64,000 nt of DNA, taken from the NCBI GenBank assembly GCA_049840435.1, contig JASGKY010000053.1, forward strand, positions 48,964 to 112,963, read 5' to 3'. Source of the DNA: JADLHS01 sp049840435. Lineage in GTDB: Bacteria > Verrucomicrobiota > Verrucomicrobiia > Limisphaerales > JADLHS01. This document shows, in pieces, positions 1-11,000 of this stretch. How positions within the stretch are numbered: position 1 is the stretch's first letter; every line of letters starts with the position of its first letter. Position numbers and translations under genes: made by a program. The notes beneath the pieces were generated by a model, which saw only the letters and a list, made by a program, of their open reading frames with translations, was not told the origin of the DNA and made no database searches.

Positions 1-1
1 G

Positions 2-211
2 GCTGATACGAATGGCGTTGCGCCGCTCAGCGCTACGGCGACCAACATCGGACCGGCGGAACTATTCCAGTGGACGGATAACGCCGACGGCACAATCACT
101 TTGCGCGCGCTGGCCAACATGAAGACGATTACAGCGACCAATAACCCCGCCACCTTCCCGCTGGTACCAAATCGGATCGGAATCCCGGCACTTCGCAAAA
201 TTTTGCCGTGA
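2..211 (+). CDS. C-terminal part of a secreted protein, fascin/ricin-like fold (partial, runs off the left edge)
   Basis: Reading frame 2 is open from the window edge to a TGA at 209-211. It encodes about 69 residues with the pattern of a fascin-like beta-trefoil repeat (LFQWTDNADGTITLRALANM, followed by PLVPNRIG). In this phylum such repeats are often appended to secreted glycoside hydrolases. The stop overlaps a GTG at 208 of the next open frame. The next frame upstream of 208 also reads plausibly as protein (NPGTSQNFAVSLVSS), so the two are probably one gene broken by a one-base indel near 170-180 rather than two coupled genes. The parent enzyme lies outside the window. Confidence 0.5.
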   Translation, partial: ADTNGVAPLSATATNIGPAELFQWTDNADGTITLRALANMKTITATNNPATFPLVPNRIGIPALRKILP

Positions 212-2406
212 GTCTGGTTTCGTCGAACACGCTATCGTTTGTGGCACAGCCAAATGAAACCACTGTGGCGACCGCCATAACTGCAGGAGGTTTAGGTGAA
301 GTTCAGGTTCAGGCGCGGGACGCAAACAATAACCCTGTTACTAACGTCACGATCAATGTCGCCATCGGCAGTGGCGCCGGAGCAATCACTGGTAACGCAG
401 CTGTGACAGACGTAAACGGCATCGCCCATTTTACCAATCTGAGAATTGATAAGATTGGCGTCAAAAAACTGCGCGCCTCCAGCAGCGCATTTGTCGCAAC
501 GACCTCCAGTGATTTCAACATCACTGCCGGACCAGCCAGCGCGTTGACGATTGAAACGCAGCCGGACGGCACTGGTAGCGCATTGACGGCTCAAAATATT
601 CCTGCCGGCAGTTTGATCCAGGCGCATGCGATTTATCGTGATGCCCTCGGGAATTATGTCACTAACGTCGCCGCTACTTGGTCGCTGGTGAATGTCACTG
701 GTGGTGTGGTGGCTGGCGATTTAGTTCCTGACGGTGATTCCCGCAGCGCGGTCTTAACAGGGCACATCGTGGGCACAGCCAGAATCCGGGCCGTCGCGGG
801 CTTCACTTACCAATCTGCCATCCAGACGATCATCGGCGGTCCGGCGGCCAATTTGTTGATCACACAACAACCATCGCCTACGGCCAAAGCCGGGCTTCCT
901 TTCGCGCAACAACCTGTCGTAACGCAAACAGATGTATATGGAAACGTGTCGGCTTCATTGGTCACTGCCACTAGAACCGGAGGCGGAGGTAATGTGAATC
1001 GTAATCCCAACGGAGTCGCGATCATGCCGGTCAACGGCGTTGCGACCTTTACTGGTTTGTATCTCACCAATATGGGACTGAGCAGTCTGACATTCACGGC
1101 AGGCACGACCACCGCTCAATCCGCCAATATTCTGGTCGATATTGGCAACGGTGAACGATTGGTTTGGGCGACCCAGCCGGCGGGTGCGACGAATGGTTTT
1201 CCGTTTGGCGTGAGTCCCGTTCTGCGCATCGTTGATGCGGGTGGCAATCTGACGGTCTCAGGATTGCCAGCAATCAAGTATGTGGCCGTTTCAATCTATT
1301 CAGGCAATGGCACGCTGATGGGATCGGCTTTGACCAACATCGGCACGACTGGCGGCAATGGGGCGGTGGCTTTTCCGGGATTGAGCATCAATGCCACAGG
1401 CACTTTCCAACTTATCGCGCGCGATCTTGGTAACGGCTTTAACCCGTCCAATATTTCGGCAGCCGCAAATTGCCGCTTGTGGTTGGACGCTGCCGACAAT
1501 TCAACGCTCACTCCGGCTGGCTCGGCGGTGTCGCGCTGGAATGACAAGAGTGGGCGGACCAATGATGCGGTGGGTAGCGCCGCACTGGTGACGGATTCGC
1601 TGTTGACCGCAACCAGCCCCGGGCGCGCCCAAGCGGTGCGTTTCAACGGCAGCCAGCAGATGACGATGAACCTGTCGAGCCTGAGCAATTCGCCTTACAC
1701 AATCCTGGTCATGGAAGTGGGGGGCAGCAAGCCGAGCGGGAACAGCTATTTCATCGGCAACAATGGCGGGTTCAGCACGGGGCTCACGTTGGGAATTGGT
1801 TACCAAACCTCCTCGCAATTCCGGTGGCAACAATATGCTGACGATCTGAATTACAATGCTTCGTTCACGAGTGTCATCCCGCGACAATGGACGATGAATC
1901 TGAGCGGAAGCCCCAGCGTTACCAAGCGACTCTATTTGAACTCGGCGCTCGTCGGCACTGCCAGCAGCGGATTTTTGACCGGCACGTTCCTAGCCAATGG
2001 CACGGTGGGGTATAATAATTATCTAGGAAACATCGCGGAAATCCTCGTTTACAACACATCGCTCAGCGCCAGCGACCAAACGAATCTTCAGGAGTATCTG
2101 GCCAACAAGTGGCTGACCGGTTTGTCCGAAGCGATTACGCAACCGTTCCAAGTGATGACACCTGTTTATTATCCGTCTTTCCAGCAGATCACTTTCAATT
2201 CAGTTGGCGGGACGATTTCGTTCGCCGGCACGAATGGACCGGCCAATGGCACATTCCGATTATTGAGTGCGCCAACAGTAACTGCGCCGCTGCCAGAATG
2301 GATGCCGATTTACACCAATACGTTTGATAGCTCAGGTGCATTTCAATTCACCGTTCCCGCGAACCCAAATGTGCCAGCGGCTTTCTATCGGCTTTCAGTG
2401 CCATAA
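208..2406 (+). CDS. Secreted Ig-like repeat / LamG-domain protein (N-terminus outside or frame-broken)
   Basis: A 732-residue frame built of about four Big_1/invasin-like beta-sandwich repeats (residues roughly 5-415; recurring 'VTDVNG-AHFTNL' type strands) and a concanavalin/LamG-like domain (about 420-640, beginning CRLWLDAADNSTL). The last 70 residues end in AFYRLSVP, a tail shared with three other secreted proteins in this window. It is likely extracellular and binds or adheres to polysaccharide; no catalytic motif was found. It lacks its own signal peptide and the GTG at 208 has no convincing ribosome site, so it is probably the continuation of the fascin-like frame before it. The next gene (GH92) starts 29 bases downstream, which suggests cotranscription. 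Confidence 0.7.
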   Translation: MSLVSSNTLSFVAQPNETTVATAITAGGLGEVQVQARDANNNPVTNVTINVAIGSGAGAITGNAAVTDVNGIAHFTNLRIDKIGVKKLRASSSAFVATTSSDFNITAGPASALTIETQPDGTGSALTAQNIPAGSLIQAHAIYRDALGNYVTNVAATWSLVNVTGGVVAGDLVPDGDSRSAVLTGHIVGTARIRAVAGFTYQSAIQTIIGGPAANLLITQQPSPTAKAGLPFAQQPVVTQTDVYGNVSASLVTATRTGGGGNVNRNPNGVAIMPVNGVATFTGLYLTNMGLSSLTFTAGTTTAQSANILVDIGNGERLVWATQPAGATNGFPFGVSPVLRIVDAGGNLTVSGLPAIKYVAVSIYSGNGTLMGSALTNIGTTGGNGAVAFPGLSINATGTFQLIARDLGNGFNPSNISAAANCRLWLDAADNSTLTPAGSAVSRWNDKSGRTNDAVGSAALVTDSLLTATSPGRAQAVRFNGSQQMTMNLSSLSNSPYTILVMEVGGSKPSGNSYFIGNNGGFSTGLTLGIGYQTSSQFRWQQYADDLNYNASFTSVIPRQWTMNLSGSPSVTKRLYLNSALVGTASSGFLTGTFLANGTVGYNNYLGNIAEILVYNTSLSASDQTNLQEYLANKWLTGLSEAITQPFQVMTPVYYPSFQQITFNSVGGTISFAGTNGPANGTFRLLSAPTVTAPLPEWMPIYTNTFDSSGAFQFTVPANPNVPAAFYRLSVP

Positions 2407-2435
2407 AGTCGGCGGAGCTGTTTCCTTGCAATAAA

Positions 2436-4996
2436 ATGCCGAGTCATGATTTGCTGGAGATCATGAGAGGCTGCGAGCCAAAATCCGTGGAGCAATTCAA
2501 AAGTAAAATGAGGTGGGCGAAACTATCTGGAATACTTCGGCCTATTATTTTCAGTGTCGGCCTTGGCTTGGGGTTGGCAGTCGCGCCAATTAGCGCCGCG
2601 CCGTTGGTGGACAACATCAATCCGATGATCGGTTGCAGCACGAGCATGGAGTTCGGTGAGGGCAAAACGTTTCCCGGGGCAGCGACGCCATTTGGACTGG
2701 TGCAATTGAGTCCAGACACCATCACGGGCGGCGACAACGGTCCGGGCTATTCTTGGGAACACAAGACGATCGAGGGATTCAGCTTCATCCACATGAGCGG
2801 GGTGGGGTGGTACGGGGATTTCGGAAACTTTCAAGTGATGCCGACCATTGGGCCGCTCAAAACTGAGCGCGGTCGCAATGGTTCGGAAGACGGATTCCGG
2901 TCGCGTTTTCGTCATGAAACTGAAGTGGCCAAGGCTGGCTATTATGCTGTCACGCTGGACGATTATAAGGTTCAGGCCGAACTCACGGCGGCGCCCGGGC
3001 GGGCATCTTGCGATTCACCTTTCCCAAATCCGAACAGGCACGGGTGCAAATTGACCTGGCGCGCCGCATCGGTGGCACTTCCACCCGGCAATATGCGAAG
3101 GTGGTTGACGAGCACACGATCGAGGGATGGATGAAATGTCCGCCGGCGGGTGGTGGTTGGGGGAATGGCGCAGGCAACGCGAACTACACCGTTTATTTTT
3201 CCGCGCAATTCAGCAAGCCGTTGAAGAAGTTTGGCGTCTGGTCAGCGGAGATTCCTTCCGGTTGGACGCGAAAGCTGGAGGATATTTCGAGTCAGCGTTA
3301 TCGCGATGTCGTTGCCGCTGCAAAAGTATTCGATGGTTGCCGCGAGCTGGAAGGCGATCATCTTGGTTTCTATTCCGAGTTTGCCACGACTGAAGGCGAA
3401 CAGGTCTTGGTGAAGTGTGGCGTTTCCTTTGTGAGCGTGGACGGCGCGCAGGAGAATTTGAAGCACGACATCAATGACTGGGACTTTGAGAAAGTTCAGA
3501 CACGGGCGCGCGAGCTATGGACCGAAGCGCTCGCCGGGGTGGCGATTGAGGGCGGCACGGATGCACAACGCGAGGCGTTCGCAACGTCGTTGTATCATCT
3601 CATGATTGATCCGCGGGCGTTTTCAGACGTGAACGGTCTCTACACGGGGGCAGACGGCAAAACGCATCAGACCACCGGATTTGTTTATCGCACGATCTTC
3701 AGCGGCTGGGATGTGTTTCGTAGTCAGTATCCGTTACTTTCCATCATCCGTCCGGATGTCGTCAATGACACGGTGAATTCGCTCATGCAACAGATGGAGC
3801 TGAGTCGAAATGGCTATCTCTCGCGCTGGGAAATTGTCGCCGCGGAGTCCGGCTGCATGGTGGGCGATCCAGCGGTGTCGGTATTTGCTGAAGCCTATTT
3901 GAAAGGGATTCGTGGTTTCGATGTGGAGAAGGCTTATGAACAGTGCCGTCAAACGGTGGATAATCCTCGCCGCAGCAATCGCGGGGAATACATCGAACGC
4001 GGCTACGTGTCGGACAATGTCTCGGAAACGTTGGAGAACGCCTACTTCGACTATTGCGCCGGGAAATTTGCGGCAGCCTTGGGCAAAACCAATGACGCGC
4101 AGCGTCTGCTGCAGCGCTCCTTGAACTACGTGAATATCTACGACGCCACAGTCGGCAACATGCGGGCGCGGACGCGGGACGGTGGATGGATGCGGTGGCG
4201 CGGCGCGACGACGCACGGGCAGGGCTGCGTGGAGAGCAATCCGTTCCAGCAAGGCTGGTTTGTGCCGCATGATGTTGCTGGGTTGATGGATGTGATGGGG
4301 CACGATTATTTCGTGCGTTACCTAACGGAGTTCTTCGAGAACACGCCGCCAAGCTTCAAGTGGAATGATTATTACAACCACGCGAACGAACCGGTGCATC
4401 ATGTGCCTTACCTGTTCACTTACGCCGGCAAGCCGTGGCTTACTCAGAAATGGGCGCGCTTCATCATGGATCACGCCTACGGCGCTGGCGTGAAAGGGTT
4501 GTGCGGCAATGAAGATGTCGGCCAGATGTCAGCGTGGTATGTCCTCAGCGCGATCGGGCTGCATCCAGTTTCGCCGGTGGACGGCATTTACGTGATTGGC
4601 AGTCCGTTGTTTCCGAAAGCCACGGTGCGGCTTGATCCGAAGTATCACAGTGGAAAGCAATTCACTGTGCTGGCGCGAAATAATTCCGCGGAAAATCTCT
4701 ACGTGCAATCGGCGAAGCTGAATGGCACGCCATTGGATCGTGCATGGCTGCGTTACGATGAAATCGCCGCGGGTGGTGAGTTGGAACTCGTCATGGGATC
4801 GGTGGCAAATACGAACTGGGCGTCCGCGCCGAGCCAGTTGCCGCCGGATTTTGTTGCAGGAATTTCGCGTCCGAAAGCTCCGACCGCTTCTGTTCAGGTT
4901 CAAGGCGATCCTGTTGCCAGTAATTTTCCAAATCTTAAGCGCATCGGGATAACTCGTGGGGTTGAGATTTTTTTTTCGCGTGCTGACTTTCGGTGA
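2436..4996 (+). CDS. GH92 family alpha-mannosidase, secreted (one frame break)
   Basis: GH92 enzymes are calcium-dependent exo-alpha-mannosidases. The N-terminal part reads from ATG 2436 (an internal ATG at 2508 gives a better signal peptide, hydrophobic stretch IIFSVGLGLGLAVAPISA) through the family signature GKTFPGAATPFGLVQLSPDT. The frame changes at about 2990-2999 in a C/G run (cgcccgggcggg), and the second part continues with RAGILRFTFPKSE. The C-terminal half carries the hallmark NEPVHHVPYLFTYAG and GNEDVGQMSAWYVLSAIG. Total length of about 850 residues is normal for the family once the break is repaired. The second half on its own would start at a TTG (3008), so I treat this as one gene with a missing base, real or a sequencing error. 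It probably acts on mannose released or exposed by the GH71/99-like enzymes nearby. Confidence 0.88.
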
Positions 4997-5019
4997 CAAG
5001 GCGTGACAAAAGCGTCGCA

Positions 5020-5040
5020 CTAACCGCTTCCGGGTATGTT
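5020..5040 (+). promoter_or_regulatory. CCCG-N4-CGGG element, site A (weak copy)
   Basis: CTAACCGCTTCCGGGTATGTT matches the six-site consensus CTRCCCG-N4-CGGGGAT with two core mismatches. It lies about 140 bases before the start of the DUF5010 gene, in the gap after GH92. It is the weakest of the set. Confidence 0.5.
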
Positions 5041-5176
5041 CAACGAGGAGTTGAATTGGTTTAGTAGTCGCACGCCCATATCCACTGCTCAGAGCAGAAA
5101 CCATCGCTCAATCTTCCTGTCGTATGTCTAATACAGGTTGAGTGCTTGGCGGGATACAACGGGCGCAAACACCAAA

Positions 5177-6995
5177 ATGAAAGGCCCAACCATGCGAAGT
5201 CCTCGCACGTTAAGAACCATTCCATCGGCGTATGTCTCGTCGCTGCTTGCTGCAGCTATTGGCATTGCGTCGCTATCCGACCAAGCGCACGCGCAATACG
5301 TCGGCGTCACCCTCGGATACCAATACAGCGCCCAACTCACCGGACCGCCGACGTATCCGAACCAGTTCAACATCTCGATGTACAATCCCAATGGCGGCAG
5401 CCAGTATGATCCCAACAATCCGACCTGGGGCGTCTGGGCGGAGCAATTGGAACAAGCCGGCGTGGATTTCATTTGTCCGAATCTGACCGGTTCGTGGCCG
5501 CAGACCAACAATCCACCGCAGCAAATGATCGGAATGCTAAACGCCATCAATAATCGCGGCCTGGGCAGCACGATCAAGTTCGCCATCTTCGACGACAATG
5601 CGGCGTCGTGGACGGCGCAATGGAATCAAGCCAACGGACGTGGTTTCGGTTACGCGCAACCGTTCGACATCGCGAACTCGAACAACTGGGTGTACCTGTG
5701 GGATTACAACTACCGGCGGTTCTATCAAACGATTCCCGATGCGAATCGCTTCAAGATCAATGGCCGGCCGGTCATCATGATCTGGACGGGGAATCCTTTC
5801 TTCGTCGCCAACGAGCAGGGGAATCTGTCGCGAGCGCTGACCTACGTCCGCCAACGCGCGCAGGCGGAGTTTGGATTCAATCCTTACATCATCGCCAACG
5901 AAGACATGCTGCAGCAGGACACCACCTGCAACAACCCGGCGATCGTTGATGCCACGCATCGTTGGTTTGGGCCACCGTCTGATCCTTACACGCTCTCCAC
6001 GTTTAACGGTGTGAAGATCGGCGTCGCTGTTCCGGAGTTCCAGCACACGGGCCAGAACGGTTTCCTTGATCCGAACCACGGGACGTTGTTCCGCAACGGC
6101 CTGACCCAGACCGTCAAAGCAGGTGCGTTGCTGACGTTGTGCGAGGGATTCACGGATTACGAGGAAGACGCGGCGATGTGGCGCGTGCGCAACCTGAATG
6201 CGAGCGGCGCGGCGCTCAATTACAGCCAGACGTTGTATGATTTCCCGAATCAACGCATCGGCATTCTGCGGGAGTTCAGCCAGAGCCCGTTTCCCCGCAC
6301 AGATGAAGTTCGAAGCTGAAGGTTGCGATACCTTTGGTGGTGCTGCTGGTGGCAACGGGCTCGTGAACTTCTATCGCAATGGCAATATCGCGATCCAAGC
6401 CACCACCGATACGTTGGGCGGTTTCAATGTCGGCTGGATGGCGAACGGCGAATGGTTCGAATGGCAACGCGTGCCGTTGAACGGAACGCCACGCTTCCAG
6501 GTCCGCATCGCGACGCCGAACACTGGCGCGCGGGTGCATCTTGTCATCAACGGTGTTGCCCAGCCGATCGTGAACCTGCCGAACACCGGCGGCTGGCAGA
6601 CGTGGACCACGGTGGATCTCGGCACAGCAGGCACGTTCAACAATTCCTATAACACCGTGCGGCTCGTATTTGACACCGGTGGCGTGAACTTCAACTGGTG
6701 GCAAACCACGGGAGGTAGTGCGCCGAGCGGCGTGACGTTCTACGCCGACTTCAATTACGGCGGCGCGGCGAGTCAGGTGTTGCCGGTCGGCAATTACACG
6801 CTGTCGCAACTTGCGGCGCGCGGCATGCCGAACGATTGGGCGTCGTCAGTGCGCGTGCCGGCGGGCCGCACGGTGATCATGTATTCCGACGATAACTTCA
6901 GTGGGAATTCATGGACACGGACTGCGGACACGCCGAACCTCTCGACGTTGAGCCCGAATGCGAACGACGTGGTGTCGTCCGTGCGGGTGCAATAA
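5177..6995 (+). CDS. Secreted DUF5010 protein with CBM6 and beta/gamma-crystallin-like tail (one frame break)
   Basis: Chosen start ATG 5177 (or 5192) gives a signal peptide ending near SDQAHAQ. Residues up to about 370 form a DUF5010 domain, a TIM-barrel family related in fold to GH71/99 enzymes and presumed to act on glycans (WAEQLEQAGVDFICPNLTG, NGRPVIMIWTGNPFF). The frame breaks near 6295-6300 in a CCCC run, after which a CBM6-type carbohydrate-binding module follows (KFEAEGCDTFGG to NFNWWQ). The last ~85 residues resemble a beta/gamma-crystallin or peptidase-inhibitor-I36 fold (FYADFNYGGAASQVLPVGNY). The stop at 6995 is followed by a GC-rich hairpin. The function is inferred from domain class only; the substrate is unknown. 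Confidence 0.8.
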
Positions 6996-7020
6996 CAGCA
7001 GGAATCATCAATCAAGCTCA

Positions 7021-7051
7021 CGCCCGCCCTGTTTAACCGACGGGGCGGGCG
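7021..7051 (+). terminator. GC-rich hairpin after the DUF5010 gene
   Basis: CGCCCGCCC at 7021-7029 pairs with GGGCGGGCG at 7043-7051 across a 13-base loop, 26 bases after the stop codon. There is no T run, so termination efficiency is uncertain. Confidence 0.5.
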
Positions 7052-7067
7052 ATTGAATCAGGACAGG

Positions 7068-7088
7068 CTACCCGTTTTCGGGGATATT
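7068..7088 (+). promoter_or_regulatory. CCCG-N4-CGGG element, site B
   Basis: CTACCCGTTTTCGGGGATATT, a full match to the consensus CTRCCCG-N4-CGGGGAT. It is 43 bases before the ATG of the short GH92 gene and heads the unit GH92 - GDSL/GH99 fusion - repeat protein. Confidence 0.75.
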
Positions 7089-7128
7089 TCCGGACCACCT
7101 CGCGTTTTACCCTCTCAAGATTGATCAC

Positions 7129-8004
7129 ATGCAACTGGTTCTGAAATCCTTGAAGACTTTCATCTCATTAAAGCTTGGTGTGCGACGCACAAAAGTTGTG
7201 GCTGGCGCGGTGCTGTTCGCGGCCTTGACTGCAACGGCGGCGACACCCAGCCCGGTCGAATCCGTGAACGTGTTCAACGGCACGGGTGCGCACGGGCACA
7301 CGTATCCGGGGGCAACGACGCCGTTTGGAATGGTGCAGTTGAGTCCGGATACACCGATGAAGGGTTGGGATGGTTGCTCCGGCTATCACTATTCTGATTC
7401 AAAGATTCTTGGCTTCAGTCACACGCACCTGTCGGGAACAGGCATCGGCGATCTGGGTGACATTTCCGTGATGCCGGTTACCGGCGAGTTGCAAGAAGGC
7501 GGGAATTATCGGCCGCTCACGGCGGAGCGGCTGGCTTCGGAGTTTTCGCACGGGAATGAGCCGTGTCATCACGTGGCCTATCTCTACGCGCTGGCAGGCG
7601 TGCCGCACAAGACCGCGCTGCGCGTGCGTCAGATTCTGGCCATGCACTACGACAACACGACGGGCGGCATCTGCGGCAACGACGACTGCGGCCAGATGTC
7701 CGCGTGGTATGTCTGGAGCGCGCTGGGCTTGTATCCGGTGAATCCGGCGAATGGAGTTTACGTCATCGGCGGTCCGATCGTGGAGAAGGCGACAATCCGG
7801 CTCGATCCGAAATATTACAAAGGCGGAACGTTCACGGTCGTCGCGCGCAATGTCTCTAACCAGAACATCTACGTGCAGTCCGCGAAACTGAACGGTCAAG
7901 CGTTGAACCAACCGTGGATCACTCACGAGCAGCTGGCAGGCGGCGGGACGCTGGAGTTGGAAATGGGAATCCTGCCGAATCCCAACTGGGGCAAAGCCGA
8001 GTAA
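7129..8004 (+). CDS. GH92-like protein with large internal in-frame deletion
   Basis: 291 residues against about 750-850 for intact GH92. The N-terminal part (signal peptide, then GHTYPGATTPFGMVQLSPDT and GFSHTHLSGTGIGDLGD) is typical. At about residue 141 it jumps from SEFSH directly to GNEPCHHVAYLYALAG, which in the intact GH92 at 2436 lies about 490 residues further on. The C-terminal signature GNDDCGQMSAWYVWSALG and the rest are intact and in frame to the stop. The lost centre contains much of the (alpha/alpha)6 barrel, so activity as an alpha-mannosidase is unlikely. It is either a genuine deletion derivative or an assembly collapse between short similar sequences (...SH.NE...). The next gene starts 6 bases after its stop, and site B precedes it, so it leads an operon. 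Confidence 0.8.
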   Translation: MQLVLKSLKTFISLKLGVRRTKVVAGAVLFAALTATAATPSPVESVNVFNGTGAHGHTYPGATTPFGMVQLSPDTPMKGWDGCSGYHYSDSKILGFSHTHLSGTGIGDLGDISVMPVTGELQEGGNYRPLTAERLASEFSHGNEPCHHVAYLYALAGVPHKTALRVRQILAMHYDNTTGGICGNDDCGQMSAWYVWSALGLYPVNPANGVYVIGGPIVEKATIRLDPKYYKGGTFTVVARNVSNQNIYVQSAKLNGQALNQPWITHEQLAGGGTLELEMGILPNPNWGKAE

Positions 8005-8010
8005 GATGTT

Positions 8011-11000
8011 ATGAAGTTATTTTGTCGCGCAAGATTCGGCCTGATGTTCGCCGTGCTTGCTGCTGGTTTGAGACTGGCTTCAGCCGCGCCGGATGGTTCG
8101 TTGGGCGACACCAACATCCAATACTTCGGCCGTTGGGATTTCAGCAGTCCGTCGCAATACGTGAGTTACTGGGGCGGGGCTTACATCAAGGTGAACTTCT
8201 CCGGCACGACCGTGCGGGTCAAGTTCGGTCGCGCCAGCAATTACTATTACAAGATCGACAATGGACCGTGGATCACGCTGACCAATGCGAATGGCACGAT
8301 CAATTTGACACCGACGCCGCTGGCTGTGGGGGGGCATTCCTTGAGCGTGGCACAGGGCAAAGACTACGATTACGTGTTTAACTTTCAAGGGCTGCTCCTC
8401 GACGTTGGCGCGACCACGAGCTTTCCGGCGGTGTCGGATACGTTGATTGAGTTCATCGGCGATTCGATCACCACTGGCTACACCGATCCGCAGGCGAACG
8501 TTTCCGATTACGCCTGGGTTTGCGCCGAGAAGTTGAATGCTGAGCACACGCAAATCGCCTATCCGGGGGTGAATCTGGTCAGCGGTTATTCCGGCACGGG
8601 CATGGATACGCACTTTTTCAAAAGCCAGTCGCTGAATTATCCCGCTGCGCCTGATTGGGGGTTCACCAACTACACGCCCAAGATCGTCGTCATCAACCTC
8701 GGGCAAAATGACATTGGCGCGAACGGCGTGCCGTTGGGCGTGTATCAAACCAACTACACGACATTCCTCGCCAATGTCCGCGCGAAGTATCCGAACGCGG
8801 AAATCTTCGCCATGCGCGTGTTGCTCGGCTTTGGTGCAGCACAGGTGCAAGCCGCGGTGAACGCGCGGATCGCTGCGGGCGATACCAAGGTGCATTACGT
8901 GGATACGACTGGTTGGATCACCAGCGGAACTTCTGATTATACGCCCGGCGACGGCGTGCATCCGAGCGCGACGGGACAGATCAAAATCGCAAACCGGCTG
9001 AAGTTTGTTCTGTCGCCGTATCTCGGCGGTGATCTTGTAGGCAAGGTCACGGTGGGTTACCAAGGCTGGTTCTCCGCGGCGGGCGACGGATCGCCGGTCA
9101 ACAACTGGGGTCACTCGAACTTGGAGATGTGGCCCGATATTCGTGAATACGCCAACACTTATGCCGGCACACCATTTTCACAGGCGGGTGTGACGCAACC
9201 CAATTTCTACGGCAGCCTCGGCAACGGTCAGCCGGCGAAGATGTTTTCCTCCTACGATCAGCAGGTGGTGAACACGCACTTCCGCTGGATGGCGGAGCAC
9301 AACATTGATTGTGTGGCGTTACAGCGCTTTGCCAACGAGATCAGTCCCGGCAGCAACATCAAGGCGCAACGCGACGGCATCGCGCTCAAGGTGATGAACG
9401 CCGCGATGGCCACTGGGCGGAAGTTCTTTATCGAATACGATGCGTCGGGGCGCGCTGCGATGAAGACTGACATTCTGCAGGATTGGACGAACACGATCAC
9501 GGGCGCGCTTCGCCTGACTTCGTCTCCCGCTTACGCGCGGCAGAACGGCAAACCGATCGTGGGGATTTACGGGATGGGTTACGCCGCCGGGCCGATTCCC
9601 GGTCCGGGCTCGACGAATGACTGCCTGGACGTGATCAACTTTCTGAAAGCGCAGGGGTGCTACATCATGGGTGGTGTGCCGGGACAATGGCGCAGTGGCA
9701 ATGGCGATTCGCGCAGTGACTTCACCGAAGTGTATCGGGCGATTGATGCCATCGGGCCGTGGGCGGTTGGCCGGGCGACGGATGGCAGTTATCTGCCGTA
9801 TCTGACGGCAGATTTTGCGAACTGTGTGACCAACGGAATGGATTATTTGCCCAACGCGTATCCGGGCACGTCGTTCCACAATTCCAACGCTGGCTCGCCC
9901 ACGAATCAGTTTCCGCGTAACGCGGGCAACTTTCTCTGGACGCAGATGGCTAGCATGCGCTCCATCGGTGCGCCGAGTGTTTTCATCGCGATGTTCGACG
10001 AACTCAACGAGGCAACGCAGATCTTCAAGTCCGCCGAGACCGTTTCCATGAATCCAACGAACAACTGGTTTCTCGCACTGGACGCTGAGGGGACGCTTTG
10101 TTCTTCGGATTTCTATCTGCGGCTCGTGAAGGATGGTGGGGAAATGATCAAAGGATTGCGGCCCTACACAGCAAGCAAGCCAACCGCGCCGATGTTGCCG
10201 ATTCCAGCGCCGGTTGCTCCGGTCGGGCTTACGACATTTGCTGGGAGCGGGCAGGTGATCCTCAACTGGAGCGCCGTTTCGGGTGCGACCAGCTACAATG
10301 TCAAGCGATCCACCGTAAGCGGCAGTGGCTACACGGTGATTGCGACCAACGTGGGAAATGTCGGCTACACCGATACCGGACTCGTTAATGGCACGACCTA
10401 TTACTACGTGGTCAGCGCGGTGAATTCACTCGGCGAAAGCGCAAACTCCAAGGAGGCAGCGGGAACGCCCTTCAGCGGCGTTGCGTCGGCTTCGAGCCAG
10501 AATCTGCCGAATGAAGGCGCGGCTAAAGCGTTCGACGGCTCAACGGCTACCAAATGGTTCAATGGCGGCAGTGGCAACACGGGTTGGTTACAATACTCCT
10601 TCGGTGGAGCGCAGAAAGTGGTCATCGGCTACACCCTGACCAGCGCCAATGACGCGGCGGATCGCAATCCCAAGAACTGGCAGTTTCAAGGCTCGCAGGA
10701 CGGCAACGCGTGGACGACGCTCGACACAAGGACAGGCGAAATGTTCCCCGGATTTTTCTCCAGCAAGTATTACGCGTTTGCCAACACAACCGCTTACGGG
10801 TTTTATCGGCTGAACATCACGGCCAACAATGGCAACGCGACAGGCATTCAGTTGGCGGAGCTGGCATTTGTTTATGCTGCGCTGACGCCTGAAGACCTCA
10901 CGGCTGTGTCCTTTTCCAGCAGTCAGATCGTGTTGAACTGGACGCCAGCCGCGGGTGCGACGGCCTACAACATCAAACGCGCCGACTCGCCGGGCGGACC

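Noticed and set aside
208..211. GTGA overlap as genuine translational coupling at 208
   Set aside because: The downstream frame has no signal peptide and its upstream extension looks like protein, so a frame error is simpler.
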